Below, piece by piece: positions 46,281 to 56,154 of a DNA stretch of 64,000 nucleotides. The stretch lies in the NCBI RefSeq assembly GCF_011044175.1, contig NZ_CP049057.1, positions 2,743,501 to 2,807,500 on the forward strand. Reading direction: 5' to 3'. Within the stretch, counting starts at the first letter, position 1. The number at the start of each line of letters is the position of its first letter. Under the pieces are notes generated by a model. That model ran no database searches and had not been told where the DNA came from. It saw nothing but the letters and a program-made list of their open reading frames with translations. A program made the position numbers and the translations under genes. This DNA comes from Rasiella rasia (GTDB lineage Bacteria; Bacteroidota; Bacteroidia; Flavobacteriales; Flavobacteriaceae).

Positions 46281-49200
46281 ATGATGAAAAAGTTATTACT
46301 TCTACTAATTTTTATAGCACTTTCTCAAACTGTTGTTTCGCAAAGCAAACAAATTGTGATTCCTTGGACAAATACAAGTCCGACGAATATACAAAAGATT
46401 GCTGTGAATCAGGCAAAAGATACGCAATTAGACACTGATGCGGGGCTTCAATTAGGTGAAGAAAAGGTGCTATACCAGCAGCAATGGGCAGAATCGAGAT
46501 GGGTTGATGAAAAGTCACTTGTTATATCGAATGTGGTATTTGCTCCAATTTCAGCTAATGAATTATCAAAACTTAATACGAAGCTAATACCTTCTCAAGT
46601 TACTTCAAGTATTGCTTCATTAGACGTTAGAGGTGCGCTATACTCAAGAGTTTCTATTTCTCCTATTGTGAAAGAGGGCAACGCATACAGAAAAATTGTC
46701 TCGTTTTCGGTAAATTATAAATTTAAAAGTGCCAACCGATCTACTACTAGAATGCCTATAACAAATTCTGTTTTGGCGTCTGGAGATTGGTATAAGTTTA
46801 AAGTGGAAGAGACGGGGGTGTATAGAGTAAGTAAGGATTTCCTGAATGGAATAGGAATGAATACCGACGGTATAGACCCACGAAACATTAAGATATATGG
46901 GCATGGTGGTAAACCGTTACCTTTATATAGTGGAATTCCAGTGGCATTCGATTTACCCGAAAATGCTATTCAGGTAGTAGGTGAAGATGATGGCTCTTTT
47001 GATGCGGGCGATTTTATTTTATTTTATGGTATCGGTACCAAAGGCTACGATCTAGAAAATGACACAAACCTAAATCCGTATAGCGACGAGGCATATTACT
47101 ACGTTACTGCATCTGGTGGGGCTGGAAAGCGTGTGCAACCTATGGTAGAACCTACTGGAAATGCTACAACTACCATTAGTGCCTTTAACGACTATAAATT
47201 TCATGAAGTTGATGAGGAGAGTCCGGCGCGAGTAGGTAGACGATGGTTTGGCAATAGATTCGATATAGAAAATGAACAAACATATAGTTTTGAGTTTCCA
47301 AATATTGTAGCTCAAGAAGAAATGAGTGTTGTCGTTAAAGTAGCCGCTGCTTCAGAAACATCGAGCTCATTTGCGGTAGATGTTAATGGGGTAAGTGTAA
47401 GTCCTATAGGAGTGAGTCCTATAACTGGAATTATTTTACTACGCACAGGTGAACAGGTGTATACAGTACCTTCGGGCAGTGAAACTGTTACTGTAGATTT
47501 AGCATACAACAACTTAGGGAACCCTTCGGCAATTGGGTATTTAGATTATATAGGTGTTGCAGCTACTAGACGCCTAGCAGGTACTGGTAGTCAGCTCCCA
47601 TTTCAGTATAATCAATCGGCAACATTGTTTGGTGTAGGGGAATATCAACTAACCAATGCATCAGGTTTCTCACAAGTATGGGATGTAACTAATCCTGAAG
47701 CTATCACGCAGGTTACTAATGATGGAAACGCAAGTTCGTTTAGTTTTAAAGCTAATTTAGGGCAGCTTCGCAATTATGTAGCGATAGACCCGGGCGACTA
47801 TTTTGAGCCTGTTGAAGCTGTAAATAGCACGGTACTGAACCAGAACTTAAAAGGAACTATATTTAATGATGCCTCCGGAAACTTTAGCGATATAGACTAT
47901 CTTATTATTACGTCACCTTTTTTGCTTCAGCCAGCATTACGTTTGGCAGATCACCATAGAAACCTTTCGGGGATGCGTGTAAAAGTGGTGACAACCGATA
48001 AAATTTACCAAGAATTTAGTTCTGGCAAACAGGATATTTCAGGAATTAGAAACTTTGTGCGTTATATTTATGACAATGCTTCGTCACCTAACGAGGCGCT
48101 TAAGTATCTATGTCTTTTTGGAGATACGTCTATAGATTATAAAAACAGATTACCCAACAACAATAACATTGTACCTACATATCACACCTTAAGTAGTATT
48201 AGCACAGCCGCTTCATTTATGAGTGATGATTTCTTCGGAAACACCGGTGCGTTTGAAGGCACTATAGGTGGCGGGGCACTAGACGAATTCGGAAATACAC
48301 TAGGCGATGTAGATTTACTAGACATTGCCGTGGGTAGAATATTGGCAGATAATGTTCAATTGGCCAACACCATGGTAGATAAAATTATAAATTATGCTTC
48401 AAGGGCTTCCTACGGAAATTGGCGTAATAATTTTATTTTAATCTCAGACGACGTAGACGTAGCGTTTGAACATCGCGATTTACAGTTAAACTTAGATAAT
48501 CTGGGAGATCAGATTTCAGCAAATAAAGAGTTTGTTAATGTAAAGAAGATTCATACCGATGCATTTTTACAAGAAACATCTGCTGGAGGAAACAGATATC
48601 CAACGGTTACAAAAGAAATTCAGAATAAAACGGAAGTAGGAGCACTAATCATTAATTATTTTGGTCATGGTGGTGAAGATGGGTTGGCTAAAGAATTTAT
48701 TTATACCAAGGGTGTAGCTGAAAATCTAAGAAACCCAGACAACCTTCCTTGTATTGTAACTGTTACCTGTGAGTTCACAAAATTTGACGACCCACAACGC
48801 ATTACCGCTGGAGAATTAACCTTCTGGAACCCTGAGGGTGGCGCAATTTCACTTATAACAACAACGCGATCTATTTTTGTTTCAACAGGAGTAAAGTTTA
48901 ATCGTGAGTTGGCACCAGAGCTTTTTGGGTATGGTACTAATGATATTCCAACGCCAGCAGAGGCCACAAGAAGAGCGAAGAATGCCATCCCAGATGAAAC
49001 CAGACGGGTTGTGTTTTTTATTGGGGATCCCGCATCGAAATTGGCATTTCCAACACCTGGTATAAAACTAACTACTATAGATGGCTTGCCTATTTCAGCA
49101 AGCAGTCCGCCCTTACAAGCATTGAGTAAAGTAACATTAGGAGGTGAGGTTACCGACGAAAACGGAGCGCTATTGTCTAATTACAATGGTATTTTAGAGG

Positions 49201-50183
49201 CAAAGTTGTTTGATAAAAATGTACAACGCCAAACCTTGGCTAACGATGGTACTAGAGATACCAATTTTGATTATGATGGAGATGGAGACCCCAACAATAT
49301 TTTAATTCTAGATTTTAAAACTTTAGGAGAGGGGCTTTTTAATGGTCAGGCTTCTGTGACCAACGGTAAGTTTGAGTTTGAGTTTGTAGTGCCTAGAGAT
49401 ATTCAAATTCCTGTGGGGCCTGCGAGACTAAGTTTGTATGCGCAAAACAATATTGCATTACAAGACCAGACAGGGTTTAATGATGTTATTAGGGTTGGTG
49501 GTCTAAATGAAAACGCAGCTGCAGATAATACGGGCCCGCGAATTAACCTTTTTATGAATGACGAAAGTTTTGTTTCAGGAGGTATTACAAACGACTCTCC
49601 TATATTATTAGCGAAACTAGAAGATGAGAATGGTATTAATACAGCCAGTGGTATTGGTCATGATATCATAGCTATTTTAGACGGGGATGAGTCGAACCCT
49701 ATTGTTTTAAATGAATTTTATCAAGCCGAAGTAGACGACTTTACGCGCGGACTAACTTCGTACAACTTACGAGATTTAGAGAAGGGTCTTCATACTCTAA
49801 CCCTTCGTGCGTGGGATGTATACAATAATTCGTCTACGGCAGATATTCAATTTATCGTAACGGGGAATGATGAATTGGAAATTTCGAGAGTACTTAATTA
49901 CCCAAATCCATTTGTAAACTATACAGAATTTTGGTTTAACCATAACCGCCCTTTCGAGCCGCTTGAAGTGCAAGTGCAAGTTTTTACCGTAACAGGAAAA
50001 GTAGTTTGGACTAAAAACCAAACAATCACTACCGATGGGTTCCTTGCCCGTGAGATTGTCTGGGATGGAAAAGACGATTTTGGCGATAAAATTGGAAAAG
50101 GTGTTTATGTGTATAAGATTACTGTAAAATCTCCGTTAACCAATAAGCAAGTTGAAAAGTTTGAAAAGCTTGTAATTCTTTAA
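46281..50183 (+). CDS. porU: T9SS sortase-like protease PorU
   Basis: The 1300-residue PorU is the outer-membrane-surface peptidase that removes the C-terminal sorting domain of T9SS cargo and attaches the protein to the cell surface. A signal peptide (ends QTVVSQ) precedes a long beta-rich N-domain, then a gingipain-type C25 catalytic domain. Catalytic H796 is in NYFGHGGEDG and C830 in VTVTCEFTKFDDP. The C-terminus (ILNYPNPFVNYTEFWF to KFEKLVIL) is an FlgD/Por type domain, as found in PorU. Neighbours porV and, divergently, gldJ confirm the identity. Confidence 0.96.
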   Translation: MMKKLLLLLIFIALSQTVVSQSKQIVIPWTNTSPTNIQKIAVNQAKDTQLDTDAGLQLGEEKVLYQQQWAESRWVDEKSLVISNVVFAPISANELSKLNTKLIPSQVTSSIASLDVRGALYSRVSISPIVKEGNAYRKIVSFSVNYKFKSANRSTTRMPITNSVLASGDWYKFKVEETGVYRVSKDFLNGIGMNTDGIDPRNIKIYGHGGKPLPLYSGIPVAFDLPENAIQVVGEDDGSFDAGDFILFYGIGTKGYDLENDTNLNPYSDEAYYYVTASGGAGKRVQPMVEPTGNATTTISAFNDYKFHEVDEESPARVGRRWFGNRFDIENEQTYSFEFPNIVAQEEMSVVVKVAAASETSSSFAVDVNGVSVSPIGVSPITGIILLRTGEQVYTVPSGSETVTVDLAYNNLGNPSAIGYLDYIGVAATRRLAGTGSQLPFQYNQSATLFGVGEYQLTNASGFSQVWDVTNPEAITQVTNDGNASSFSFKANLGQLRNYVAIDPGDYFEPVEAVNSTVLNQNLKGTIFNDASGNFSDIDYLIITSPFLLQPALRLADHHRNLSGMRVKVVTTDKIYQEFSSGKQDISGIRNFVRYIYDNASSPNEALKYLCLFGDTSIDYKNRLPNNNNIVPTYHTLSSISTAASFMSDDFFGNTGAFEGTIGGGALDEFGNTLGDVDLLDIAVGRILADNVQLANTMVDKIINYASRASYGNWRNNFILISDDVDVAFEHRDLQLNLDNLGDQISANKEFVNVKKIHTDAFLQETSAGGNRYPTVTKEIQNKTEVGALIINYFGHGGEDGLAKEFIYTKGVAENLRNPDNLPCIVTVTCEFTKFDDPQRITAGELTFWNPEGGAISLITTTRSIFVSTGVKFNRELAPELFGYGTNDIPTPAEATRRAKNAIPDETRRVVFFIGDPASKLAFPTPGIKLTTIDGLPISASSPPLQALSKVTLGGEVTDENGALLSNYNGILEAKLFDKNVQRQTLANDGTRDTNFDYDGDGDPNNILILDFKTLGEGLFNGQASVTNGKFEFEFVVPRDIQIPVGPARLSLYAQNNIALQDQTGFNDVIRVGGLNENAAADNTGPRINLFMNDESFVSGGITNDSPILLAKLEDENGINTASGIGHDIIAILDGDESNPIVLNEFYQAEVDDFTRGLTSYNLRDLEKGLHTLTLRAWDVYNNSSTADIQFIVTGNDELEISRVLNYPNPFVNYTEFWFNHNRPFEPLEVQVQVFTVTGKVVWTKNQTITTDGFLAREIVWDGKDDFGDKIGKGVYVYKITVKSPLTNKQVEKFEKLVIL

Positions 50184-50200
50184 TAATTCAAAATTAAACC

Positions 50201-50208
50201 TATATTTG
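50201..50208 (+). promoter_or_regulatory. -7 promoter box of porV
   Basis: TATATTTG is a perfect TAnnTTTG match, 17 bp before the ATG at 50226. It argues for the ATG over a GTG at 50208, and for a separate porV transcript in addition to read-through from porU. Confidence 0.55.
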
Positions 50209-50225
50209 TGCAAAATTTCAACCTC

Positions 50226-51389
50226 ATGAAGAAAATCTTTATCCTGTCGTTATTGGCTTTAGTAACGATTAAAACTACAGCCCAGGACGATAACTCTACC
50301 GCTAACCAGAGAGTTATCACAACAGCAGTTCCTTTTGTGTTAATCGCGGCCGATGCGCGAGCAGCAGGGATGGGAGATATTGGTGTAGCTACTTCAGCAG
50401 ATGCCTTCTCTCAACAATGGAATCCAGCAAAATATGCATTCGCAATTTCAAAGCAAGGTGTAGGAGTTACCTATACTCCGTACCTTAGTCAATTAGTAAA
50501 TGATATTTTCCTCGGAAACTTAACATATTACAACCGTATTAACGAGCGTAGCGCCATTGGTGCTAGCTTACGCTATTTTAGTTTAGGTGATATTGAACTT
50601 CGAGATACAGCAGATCAGATTCCTTTGATCCAAAGTCCGAACGAATTTACCTTCGACTTATCTTATGCGTTACGATTGAGTGATCGTTTCTCTATGGCAG
50701 TAGCAGGGCGTTATTTACGTTCAGATCTTAAAATTCAAGCTTCTAACGAAGATGCCTCTGCAGCAAGTTCTTTTGCAGTAGATGTGGCAGGTTACTATCA
50801 ATCTGAAGAGATTGCATATAACGATTTTGACGGAAGATGGAGATTAGGTTTTAACTTCTCTAACATTGGTCCGAAAATTAAGTACGACGAAGTAGGTCAG
50901 GAAAACAACTTACCAACAAACATGGGTCTTGGTGGTGGATTCGACTTTATTTTGGACGAGTACAATAAAGTAGGTGTTTCTGCGGAAGTAAATAAATTAT
51001 TAGTGCCAACCCCTCAAGATTTTGATGGTGATGGTGATATAGATGCTGAAGATGATGAGCAATACGAAGATATTAGCTTTTTCTCAGGAATCTTTAAATC
51101 GTTTGGTGATGCGCCAGATGGTTTCAGTGAAGAATTAAAAGAATTTACTTGGGCATTAGGTGCAGAGTATTGGTACCAAGATGTCTTTGCCTTCCGTACA
51201 GGATACTTTAATGAAAGTGACTTAAAAGGTTCAAGAAAATTCATTTCGTTAGGTGCTGGTTTCAGATACACTGCGATTAACATTGATATTTCATATTTAT
51301 TCTCAACGTCTGCCGTAAGAAGTCCGTTAGAAGGAACGCTTCGTTTTGGGTTAACATTCAACTTCGGAGACGAGTACGACGAATACTAA
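50226..51389 (+). CDS. porV: T9SS outer-membrane protein PorV (LptO)
   Basis: The protein has 387 residues from the ATG at 50226 (MKKIFILSLLALVTIKTTAQ). The start of the mature protein (NQRVITTAVPFVLIAADARA, then AGMGDIGVATSADAFSQQWN) is the PorV hallmark, followed by a FadL-like beta barrel ending LRFGLTFNFGDEYDEY. PorV receives cargo from the translocon and carries it to PorU. An acidic Ca-binding-like loop (DFDGDGDIDAEDDEQYED) lies near residue 270. The gene follows porU by 42 bp. Confidence 0.96.
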   Translation: MKKIFILSLLALVTIKTTAQDDNSTANQRVITTAVPFVLIAADARAAGMGDIGVATSADAFSQQWNPAKYAFAISKQGVGVTYTPYLSQLVNDIFLGNLTYYNRINERSAIGASLRYFSLGDIELRDTADQIPLIQSPNEFTFDLSYALRLSDRFSMAVAGRYLRSDLKIQASNEDASAASSFAVDVAGYYQSEEIAYNDFDGRWRLGFNFSNIGPKIKYDEVGQENNLPTNMGLGGGFDFILDEYNKVGVSAEVNKLLVPTPQDFDGDGDIDAEDDEQYEDISFFSGIFKSFGDAPDGFSEELKEFTWALGAEYWYQDVFAFRTGYFNESDLKGSRKFISLGAGFRYTAINIDISYLFSTSAVRSPLEGTLRFGLTFNFGDEYDEY

Positions 51390-51396
51390 CATATAG

Positions 51397-51882
51397 ATGG
51401 CACAGAAGCTTACGATTACTGCCGAACTCACCGTGTTCGAATCTATTAATGAGCTGCCTGTTTCCATACAAAAGTTAATGCATAAGGCGCAAGAAGCTCG
51501 AGAAAGAGCTTATGCGCCTTATTCGCGTTTTATGGTGGGTGCTGCATTAGCACTAAATAACGAAACTATAGTTACTGGTAATAACCAAGAAAATGCTGCT
51601 TTTCCCTCAGGTCTCTGTGCAGAGCGTGTTGCAGCGTTTCATGCGGGCTCTCAATTCCCTGGAGTTGGTTTTAAAACTATGGCATTAACGGTTCGGTCTT
51701 TACAAAAGGAAGTAACTACACCAACACCACCCTGTGGAGCTTGTAGGCAAGCCTTAGCAGAGTATGAGGTAAATCAGAAGGCGCCTATTACAATTTATTT
51801 TATGGGTGAAACTGGTAAGGTGGTAAAAGCAAATTCATTAAAAGACCTATTGCCACTGGTTTTTGATAGTACATATTTGTAA
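51397..51882 (+). CDS. cdd: Cytidine deaminase
   Basis: The 161-residue enzyme deaminates cytidine and deoxycytidine to uridine forms in pyrimidine salvage. The zinc/catalytic motifs are NQENAAFPSGLCAERVAAF (C-A-E) and PPCGACRQAL (C-x-x-C). It begins 7 bp after porV and is probably read from the same transcript, a linkage seen across flavobacteria without an obvious functional reason. Confidence 0.95.
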   Translation: MAQKLTITAELTVFESINELPVSIQKLMHKAQEARERAYAPYSRFMVGAALALNNETIVTGNNQENAAFPSGLCAERVAAFHAGSQFPGVGFKTMALTVRSLQKEVTTPTPPCGACRQALAEYEVNQKAPITIYFMGETGKVVKANSLKDLLPLVFDSTYL

Positions 51883-51994
51883 ACTCTACGTGATTGGCTT
51901 TGCCTAGAATTACTCACATTTTCTTCTAAATTCATGCAAAATATTTTACTAAATTTTTTAGAAACGAAAGTTTTATAGAAGATTAGAAAATCCC

Positions 51995-52002
51995 TATTTT
52001 TG
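51995..52002 (+). promoter_or_regulatory. -7 promoter box of the pyruvate dehydrogenase genes
   Basis: TATTTTTG is a perfect TAnnTTTG match, about 55 bp before the pdhA ATG. Confidence 0.55.
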
Positions 52003-52057
52003 TTATTCGCGAAAAATTGGAAACTAAACGCTTTTGGCTTCCCAACAACTCTAGTTG

Positions 52058-53056
52058 ATGAAAAAAATTACAAAAAAAACATATCTAGATTGGTATGAAA
52101 ACATGCTGTTCTGGCGCAAATTTGAAGACAAGTTAGCCCAAGTATATATTAATCAGAAAGTACGTGGGTTTCTACATCTGTACAACGGTCAAGAAGCTGT
52201 GCTGGCGGGTGCCTTGCATGCCATGGATTTAACTCAAGATAATATGATTACTGCATATCGTAATCATGTGCAACCTATTGGTATGGGGGTTGATCCCAAA
52301 AGAGTGATGGCAGAACTTTACGGAAAGGGTACTGGAACCTCTCAAGGTCTTGGGGGCTCTATGCATATTTTTTCTAAAGAACATCGTTTTTATGGAGGCC
52401 ACGGTATTGTAGGTGGACAAATTCCTCTAGGCGCGGGTATTGCTTTTGGAGATAAATTTCATGGACGAAAAGCAGTAACACTTTGTTATATGGGTGATGG
52501 AGCCGTTCGTCAAGGGTCGCTACACGAAACATTTAACCTTGCCATGCTTTGGAAATTACCTGTGGTTTTTTGCTGCGAGAATAATGGCTATGCAATGGGA
52601 ACCTCGGTTGCCAGAACTGCAAATCATACAGATATATGGAAACTAGGTCTAGGGTATGAAATGCCGTGTAAGCCTGTAGATGGGATGAAACCAGAAGTTG
52701 TGGCAAAAGAAATGGATGAGGCCATTGCTCGAGCAAGACGTGGTGACGGACCAACATTCTTAGAAATTAGAACCTACAGATATAGAGGGCACTCAATGAG
52801 TGATGCACAACATTACAGAACGAAAGAAGAGGTGGCTAAAAAGCAAGAAGAAGACCCTATTTCATATGTACTTCATCATATCTACGAACAAAAATGGGCG
52901 ACAGAAGAAGATATAAAAAAGATTGACAAGCGAGTTAAAGACTTAGTAAAAGAATGCGAAAAATTTGCAGAAGAGTCGCCGTACCCAGAAAAAAGTGTCA
53001 TGTACGACACCGTGTACGAACAAGAAGATTATCCATTTTTACCACATAAATTATAA
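52058..53056 (+). CDS. pdhA: Pyruvate dehydrogenase E1 component subunit alpha
   Basis: The protein has 332 residues from the ATG at 52058. E1-alpha binds thiamine diphosphate and decarboxylates pyruvate. Seen are GQEAVLAGALHAM, the GMGGSMH-type segment (GLGGSMHIFSKEH), the ThDP motif GDGAVRQGSLHETFNLAMLW with N in CCENNGYAMGT, and RYRGHSMSDA with the phosphorylation-loop pattern. It is followed after 3 bases by the E2 gene. The E1-beta gene is not in the window, so it must lie elsewhere. Confidence 0.95.
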   Translation: MKKITKKTYLDWYENMLFWRKFEDKLAQVYINQKVRGFLHLYNGQEAVLAGALHAMDLTQDNMITAYRNHVQPIGMGVDPKRVMAELYGKGTGTSQGLGGSMHIFSKEHRFYGGHGIVGGQIPLGAGIAFGDKFHGRKAVTLCYMGDGAVRQGSLHETFNLAMLWKLPVVFCCENNGYAMGTSVARTANHTDIWKLGLGYEMPCKPVDGMKPEVVAKEMDEAIARARRGDGPTFLEIRTYRYRGHSMSDAQHYRTKEEVAKKQEEDPISYVLHHIYEQKWATEEDIKKIDKRVKDLVKECEKFAEESPYPEKSVMYDTVYEQEDYPFLPHKL

Positions 53057-53059
53057 GCT

Positions 53060-54691
53060 ATGGCAGAAGTAATTAATATGCCAAGACTCAGCGATACCAT
53101 GGAAGAAGGTACTGTTGCTAGTTGGTTGAAGAAAGTTGGCGATACTGTTGCCGAAGGTGATATTTTAGCTGAAATAGAAACTGACAAAGCAACAATGGAA
53201 TTTGAATCTTTTCACGATGGGGTTTTACTTCATATTGGTATTGAAGAAGGCGCCACTGCAAAAGTTGATACATTATTAGCTATTATTGGTGAAAAAGGAG
53301 AAGATATTTCGGGTCTTTTGAATGGTGATGGTGGAAGCGCGGAAAAGACTAGCTCTGAAGATGATGCCAGCGAAACAGAAGAGTCGAAGACCGAAGAAGG
53401 TGCTGAGAACAACAATGAAACTGCCGATAGTGAATTGCCAGACGGAGTTGAGATTATAACAATGCCTCGTTTAAGTGACACTATGGAAGAAGGTACCGTT
53501 GCTTCTTGGTTGAAGAATGAAGGCGATATGGTTGAAGAAGGTGATATTCTTGCTGAAATAGAAACCGACAAAGCTACTATGGAGTTCGAGTCGTTCTACA
53601 ACGGAACCTTGCTGAAGATAGGAATAGCCGAGGGAGAAACAGCGAAAGTAGATGCTTTGCTTGCCATCATAGGCCCAAAAGGTACTGATGTGTCTAATGT
53701 ATCACTGGTCGAAAAACCAGCGGCTAAAAAGGATGCTCCTAAAAAAGAAGAAAAAAAGGTAGAAGGATCAACGAAGGAAGTTTCCGCAGAAAAGAAAACC
53801 GCTCCTAAGACAAATACAAATACGAACAATTCTACTAACGATTCAAAAAGAATATTTGCTTCTCCATTAGCTAAAAAAATGGCTGAAGACAAAGGTATTA
53901 ACCTGAATCAGGTACATGGGAGTGGCGAAAACGGACGTATCGTAAAAACAGATATTGAAAACTATCAACCAGGGGCTGGTGGGGCGCAAGCTTACCAACC
54001 TGTTGGTGAAGAGAGCTTCGAGGAAATTACCAACTCACAAATGCGTAAAACCATTGCTAAGCGTTTGGGAGAATCTAAGTTTACAGCACCTCATTATTAT
54101 CTCACTATCGAGTTAGATATGGATAGTGCCATTGCATCTCGCACGGCAATTAATAGCCATCCTGATGTCAAAATTTCATTTAACGATATGATTGTAAAGG
54201 CGTGTGCCATGGCATTACGCAAACACCCACAGGTTAATAGCCAGTGGACGGGTGATGCGACTCGAATTGCTAAACATATTCATGTTGGAGTTGCGGTGGC
54301 TGTAGATGAAGGATTAGTTGTACCGGTGCTGAAATTTGCAGACCAGATGACATTTTCCCAAATTGGTGCAAATGTTAAAGAATTAGCAGGAAAAGCGCGC
54401 TCAAAGAAATTAACCCCAGACGAAATGCAGGGAAGTACCTTTACGGTATCTAATTTGGGTATGTTCGGTATTAAGGAATTCACAAGTATTATCAATGCGC
54501 CTAACTCGGCAATACTTTCAGTAGGTGCGATTGTTCAAAAGCCTGTGGTTAAAAATGGTGCTATTGCTGTTGGTAATACAATGACTGTTACCTTAGCTTG
54601 CGATCATAGAACTGTAGACGGTGCTACTGGAGCACAGTACTTGCAGACATTACGACAGTATATTGAGAATCCCGTTACTATGTTTGTGTAA
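53060..54691 (+). CDS. pdhC: Pyruvate dehydrogenase E2 component (dihydrolipoyl acetyltransferase)
   Basis: The protein has 543 residues. Two N-terminal lipoyl domains (about 1-78 and 130-210) each carry the lipoylation Lys in EIETDKATMEFES, and are joined by acidic and Lys/Ala-rich flexible linkers. A peripheral-subunit-binding domain (FASPLAKKMAEDKGINL, about 270-305) and a catalytic acyltransferase domain follow, with SFNDMIVKACAMAL and the active-site H in CDHRTVDGATGAQYL. The two lipoyl domains are close repeats of each other at DNA and protein level. It forms the PDH core with the preceding E1-alpha. Confidence 0.96.
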   Translation: MAEVINMPRLSDTMEEGTVASWLKKVGDTVAEGDILAEIETDKATMEFESFHDGVLLHIGIEEGATAKVDTLLAIIGEKGEDISGLLNGDGGSAEKTSSEDDASETEESKTEEGAENNNETADSELPDGVEIITMPRLSDTMEEGTVASWLKNEGDMVEEGDILAEIETDKATMEFESFYNGTLLKIGIAEGETAKVDALLAIIGPKGTDVSNVSLVEKPAAKKDAPKKEEKKVEGSTKEVSAEKKTAPKTNTNTNNSTNDSKRIFASPLAKKMAEDKGINLNQVHGSGENGRIVKTDIENYQPGAGGAQAYQPVGEESFEEITNSQMRKTIAKRLGESKFTAPHYYLTIELDMDSAIASRTAINSHPDVKISFNDMIVKACAMALRKHPQVNSQWTGDATRIAKHIHVGVAVAVDEGLVVPVLKFADQMTFSQIGANVKELAGKARSKKLTPDEMQGSTFTVSNLGMFGIKEFTSIINAPNSAILSVGAIVQKPVVKNGAIAVGNTMTVTLACDHRTVDGATGAQYLQTLRQYIENPVTMFV

Positions 54692-54723
54692 CAAGCATAA
54701 TTTGATACCGGTAACTTTAACAG

Positions 54724-54758
54724 ATCCCGCTATTTTCCTTTGAGGTGAATAGCGGGAT
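54724..54758 (+). terminator. Hairpin after the PDH operon
   Basis: ATCCCGCTATT and AATAGCGGGAT form a perfect 11-bp stem with a 13-base loop, 33 bp after the E2 stop. The following T run is short (TTTGTGTAAC), so termination may be partial. Confidence 0.7.
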
Positions 54759-54775
54759 TTGTGTAACTTTAGAGT

Positions 54776-55462
54776 ATGAAGAAAAAAAATATAATTATTA
54801 CAGGAACAAGTAGAGGTATTGGTTACGAACTCGTCTCTTTATTTACCGATGCAGGGCATAATGTGCTAGCCTTATCTCGCGATGCGGCGCCTGTTTCTGG
54901 GTTGGATATTTCTAACTGTGCTTGTTTCTCTTGTGATATTACCGATAAAAAAGATATTGCCCGAGTGCGTGATTTTATTAAAGAGAAGTGGAACCATGTA
55001 GACGTACTCATCAATAATTCTGGTTATTTGGTTAATAAATCTTTTTCTAAATTGAAATGGGAAGACTTTGAAGATAGTTACGCTGTAAATGTTTTTGGAG
55101 CGGCTGCTATGACACAAGCTGTGCTTCCTTTTATGACAAAGAAAGGTCATGTAGTAAATATTAGTAGTATGGGAGGTGTGCAGGGTAGTGCAAAATTTGC
55201 TGGCTTGGCTGCTTATAGCAGTAGTAAAGGGGCAATTATTACGCTGACTGAAGTTTTAGCAGAAGAGTACAAGGAAAAGGGGCCAAGTTTTAATTGTCTC
55301 GCATTAGGTGCCGTACAGACCGAAATGTTACAAGAAGCATTTCCAGGGTATGAAGCACCAATAACAGCGAAGCAAATGGGTCAATATATTATGAATTTTT
55401 CTTTAACTGGTCATGAGTTATACAATGGTAAAATACTACAAGTGTCTAGTACAACGCCATAG
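54776..55462 (+). CDS. SDR-family oxidoreductase
   Basis: The protein has 228 residues. The N-terminus ITGTSRGIGYELVSLF is the NAD(P)-binding TGxxxGIG motif, NNSG appears at about 81, and the catalytic Ser is in VNISSMGGVQG. Y and K follow in YSSSKGAII (Y-x-x-x-K), and ALGAVQTEM closes the cofactor site. A cytoplasmic dehydrogenase/reductase of unknown substrate. It is followed 4 bases later by a SprT-like gene, so the two are co-transcribed. The -7-like TAACTTTA just upstream suggests its own promoter. Confidence 0.9.
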   Translation: MKKKNIIITGTSRGIGYELVSLFTDAGHNVLALSRDAAPVSGLDISNCACFSCDITDKKDIARVRDFIKEKWNHVDVLINNSGYLVNKSFSKLKWEDFEDSYAVNVFGAAAMTQAVLPFMTKKGHVVNISSMGGVQGSAKFAGLAAYSSSKGAIITLTEVLAEEYKEKGPSFNCLALGAVQTEMLQEAFPGYEAPITAKQMGQYIMNFSLTGHELYNGKILQVSSTTP

Positions 55463-55465
55463 CCA

Positions 55466-56071
55466 ATGGAAGAAATTCTTTCAAAATACATACCTCAAGC
55501 TTCTGTTCAGCCCGTGTTTGAGCTTGTTAAAGCAAATAATGTTCATTTAAAGATAGTTAATGAGCGAGTAACACGCCATGGAGATTATAGAAAATCTCCA
55601 GACGGACGGCATCAAATTACTGTAAACGCAAATTTAAATCAGTACCGATTTTTAATAACGCTAATTCATGAGATTGCTCACTTGGTAGCATTTACTAAGT
55701 ATGGACGTGCAATTAAGCCGCACGGAATTGAGTGGAAACGAACGTTTCAATATCTTATGCTTCCATTTATTAGTCCGCAGGTGTTTCCGAACAAATTATT
55801 ACCGCTTCTGGCGATGCATTTTAAAAACCCTAAGGCAAGTAGTGATACCGATGCAAGATTGTCGTTAGCTTTGAAACAATACGATGCGCCGAATGATAAA
55901 AACTATATCTTTGAGATACCTCATGGAGGGTTATTTCGATTGTACAATGGTAAAATTTTCATGCGCGGAAATAAGCGTGTAAAACGATATGAATGCCTAG
56001 AGGTGAATACCGGGAAGGTGTATTTGTTTAATCCAAATGCAGAGGTTGAGTTTTTAAAGCCAGAGCGTTGA
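55466..56071 (+). CDS. SprT-like zinc metalloprotease-domain protein
   Basis: The protein has 201 residues. The HEIAH motif in LITLIHEIAHLVAF, with a later H in PHGIEWKRTF, provides the zinc ligands of the SprT/Spartan-like fold. A basic C-terminal region with KRVKRYECLEVN resembles the family's DNA-binding zinc-ribbon position but carries only one Cys, so the ribbon seems degenerate. Related eukaryotic proteins cut DNA-protein crosslinks. The bacterial role is not settled. It is co-transcribed with the SDR gene. Confidence 0.85.
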   Translation: MEEILSKYIPQASVQPVFELVKANNVHLKIVNERVTRHGDYRKSPDGRHQITVNANLNQYRFLITLIHEIAHLVAFTKYGRAIKPHGIEWKRTFQYLMLPFISPQVFPNKLLPLLAMHFKNPKASSDTDARLSLALKQYDAPNDKNYIFEIPHGGLFRLYNGKIFMRGNKRVKRYECLEVNTGKVYLFNPNAEVEFLKPER

Positions 56072-56154
56072 AACTACTACAAACACACGCTTCGAACTGA
56101 AGTAAAGACTATCTTAAACACAGGAAATTATAGCAATAATTAAAACGAAGAATT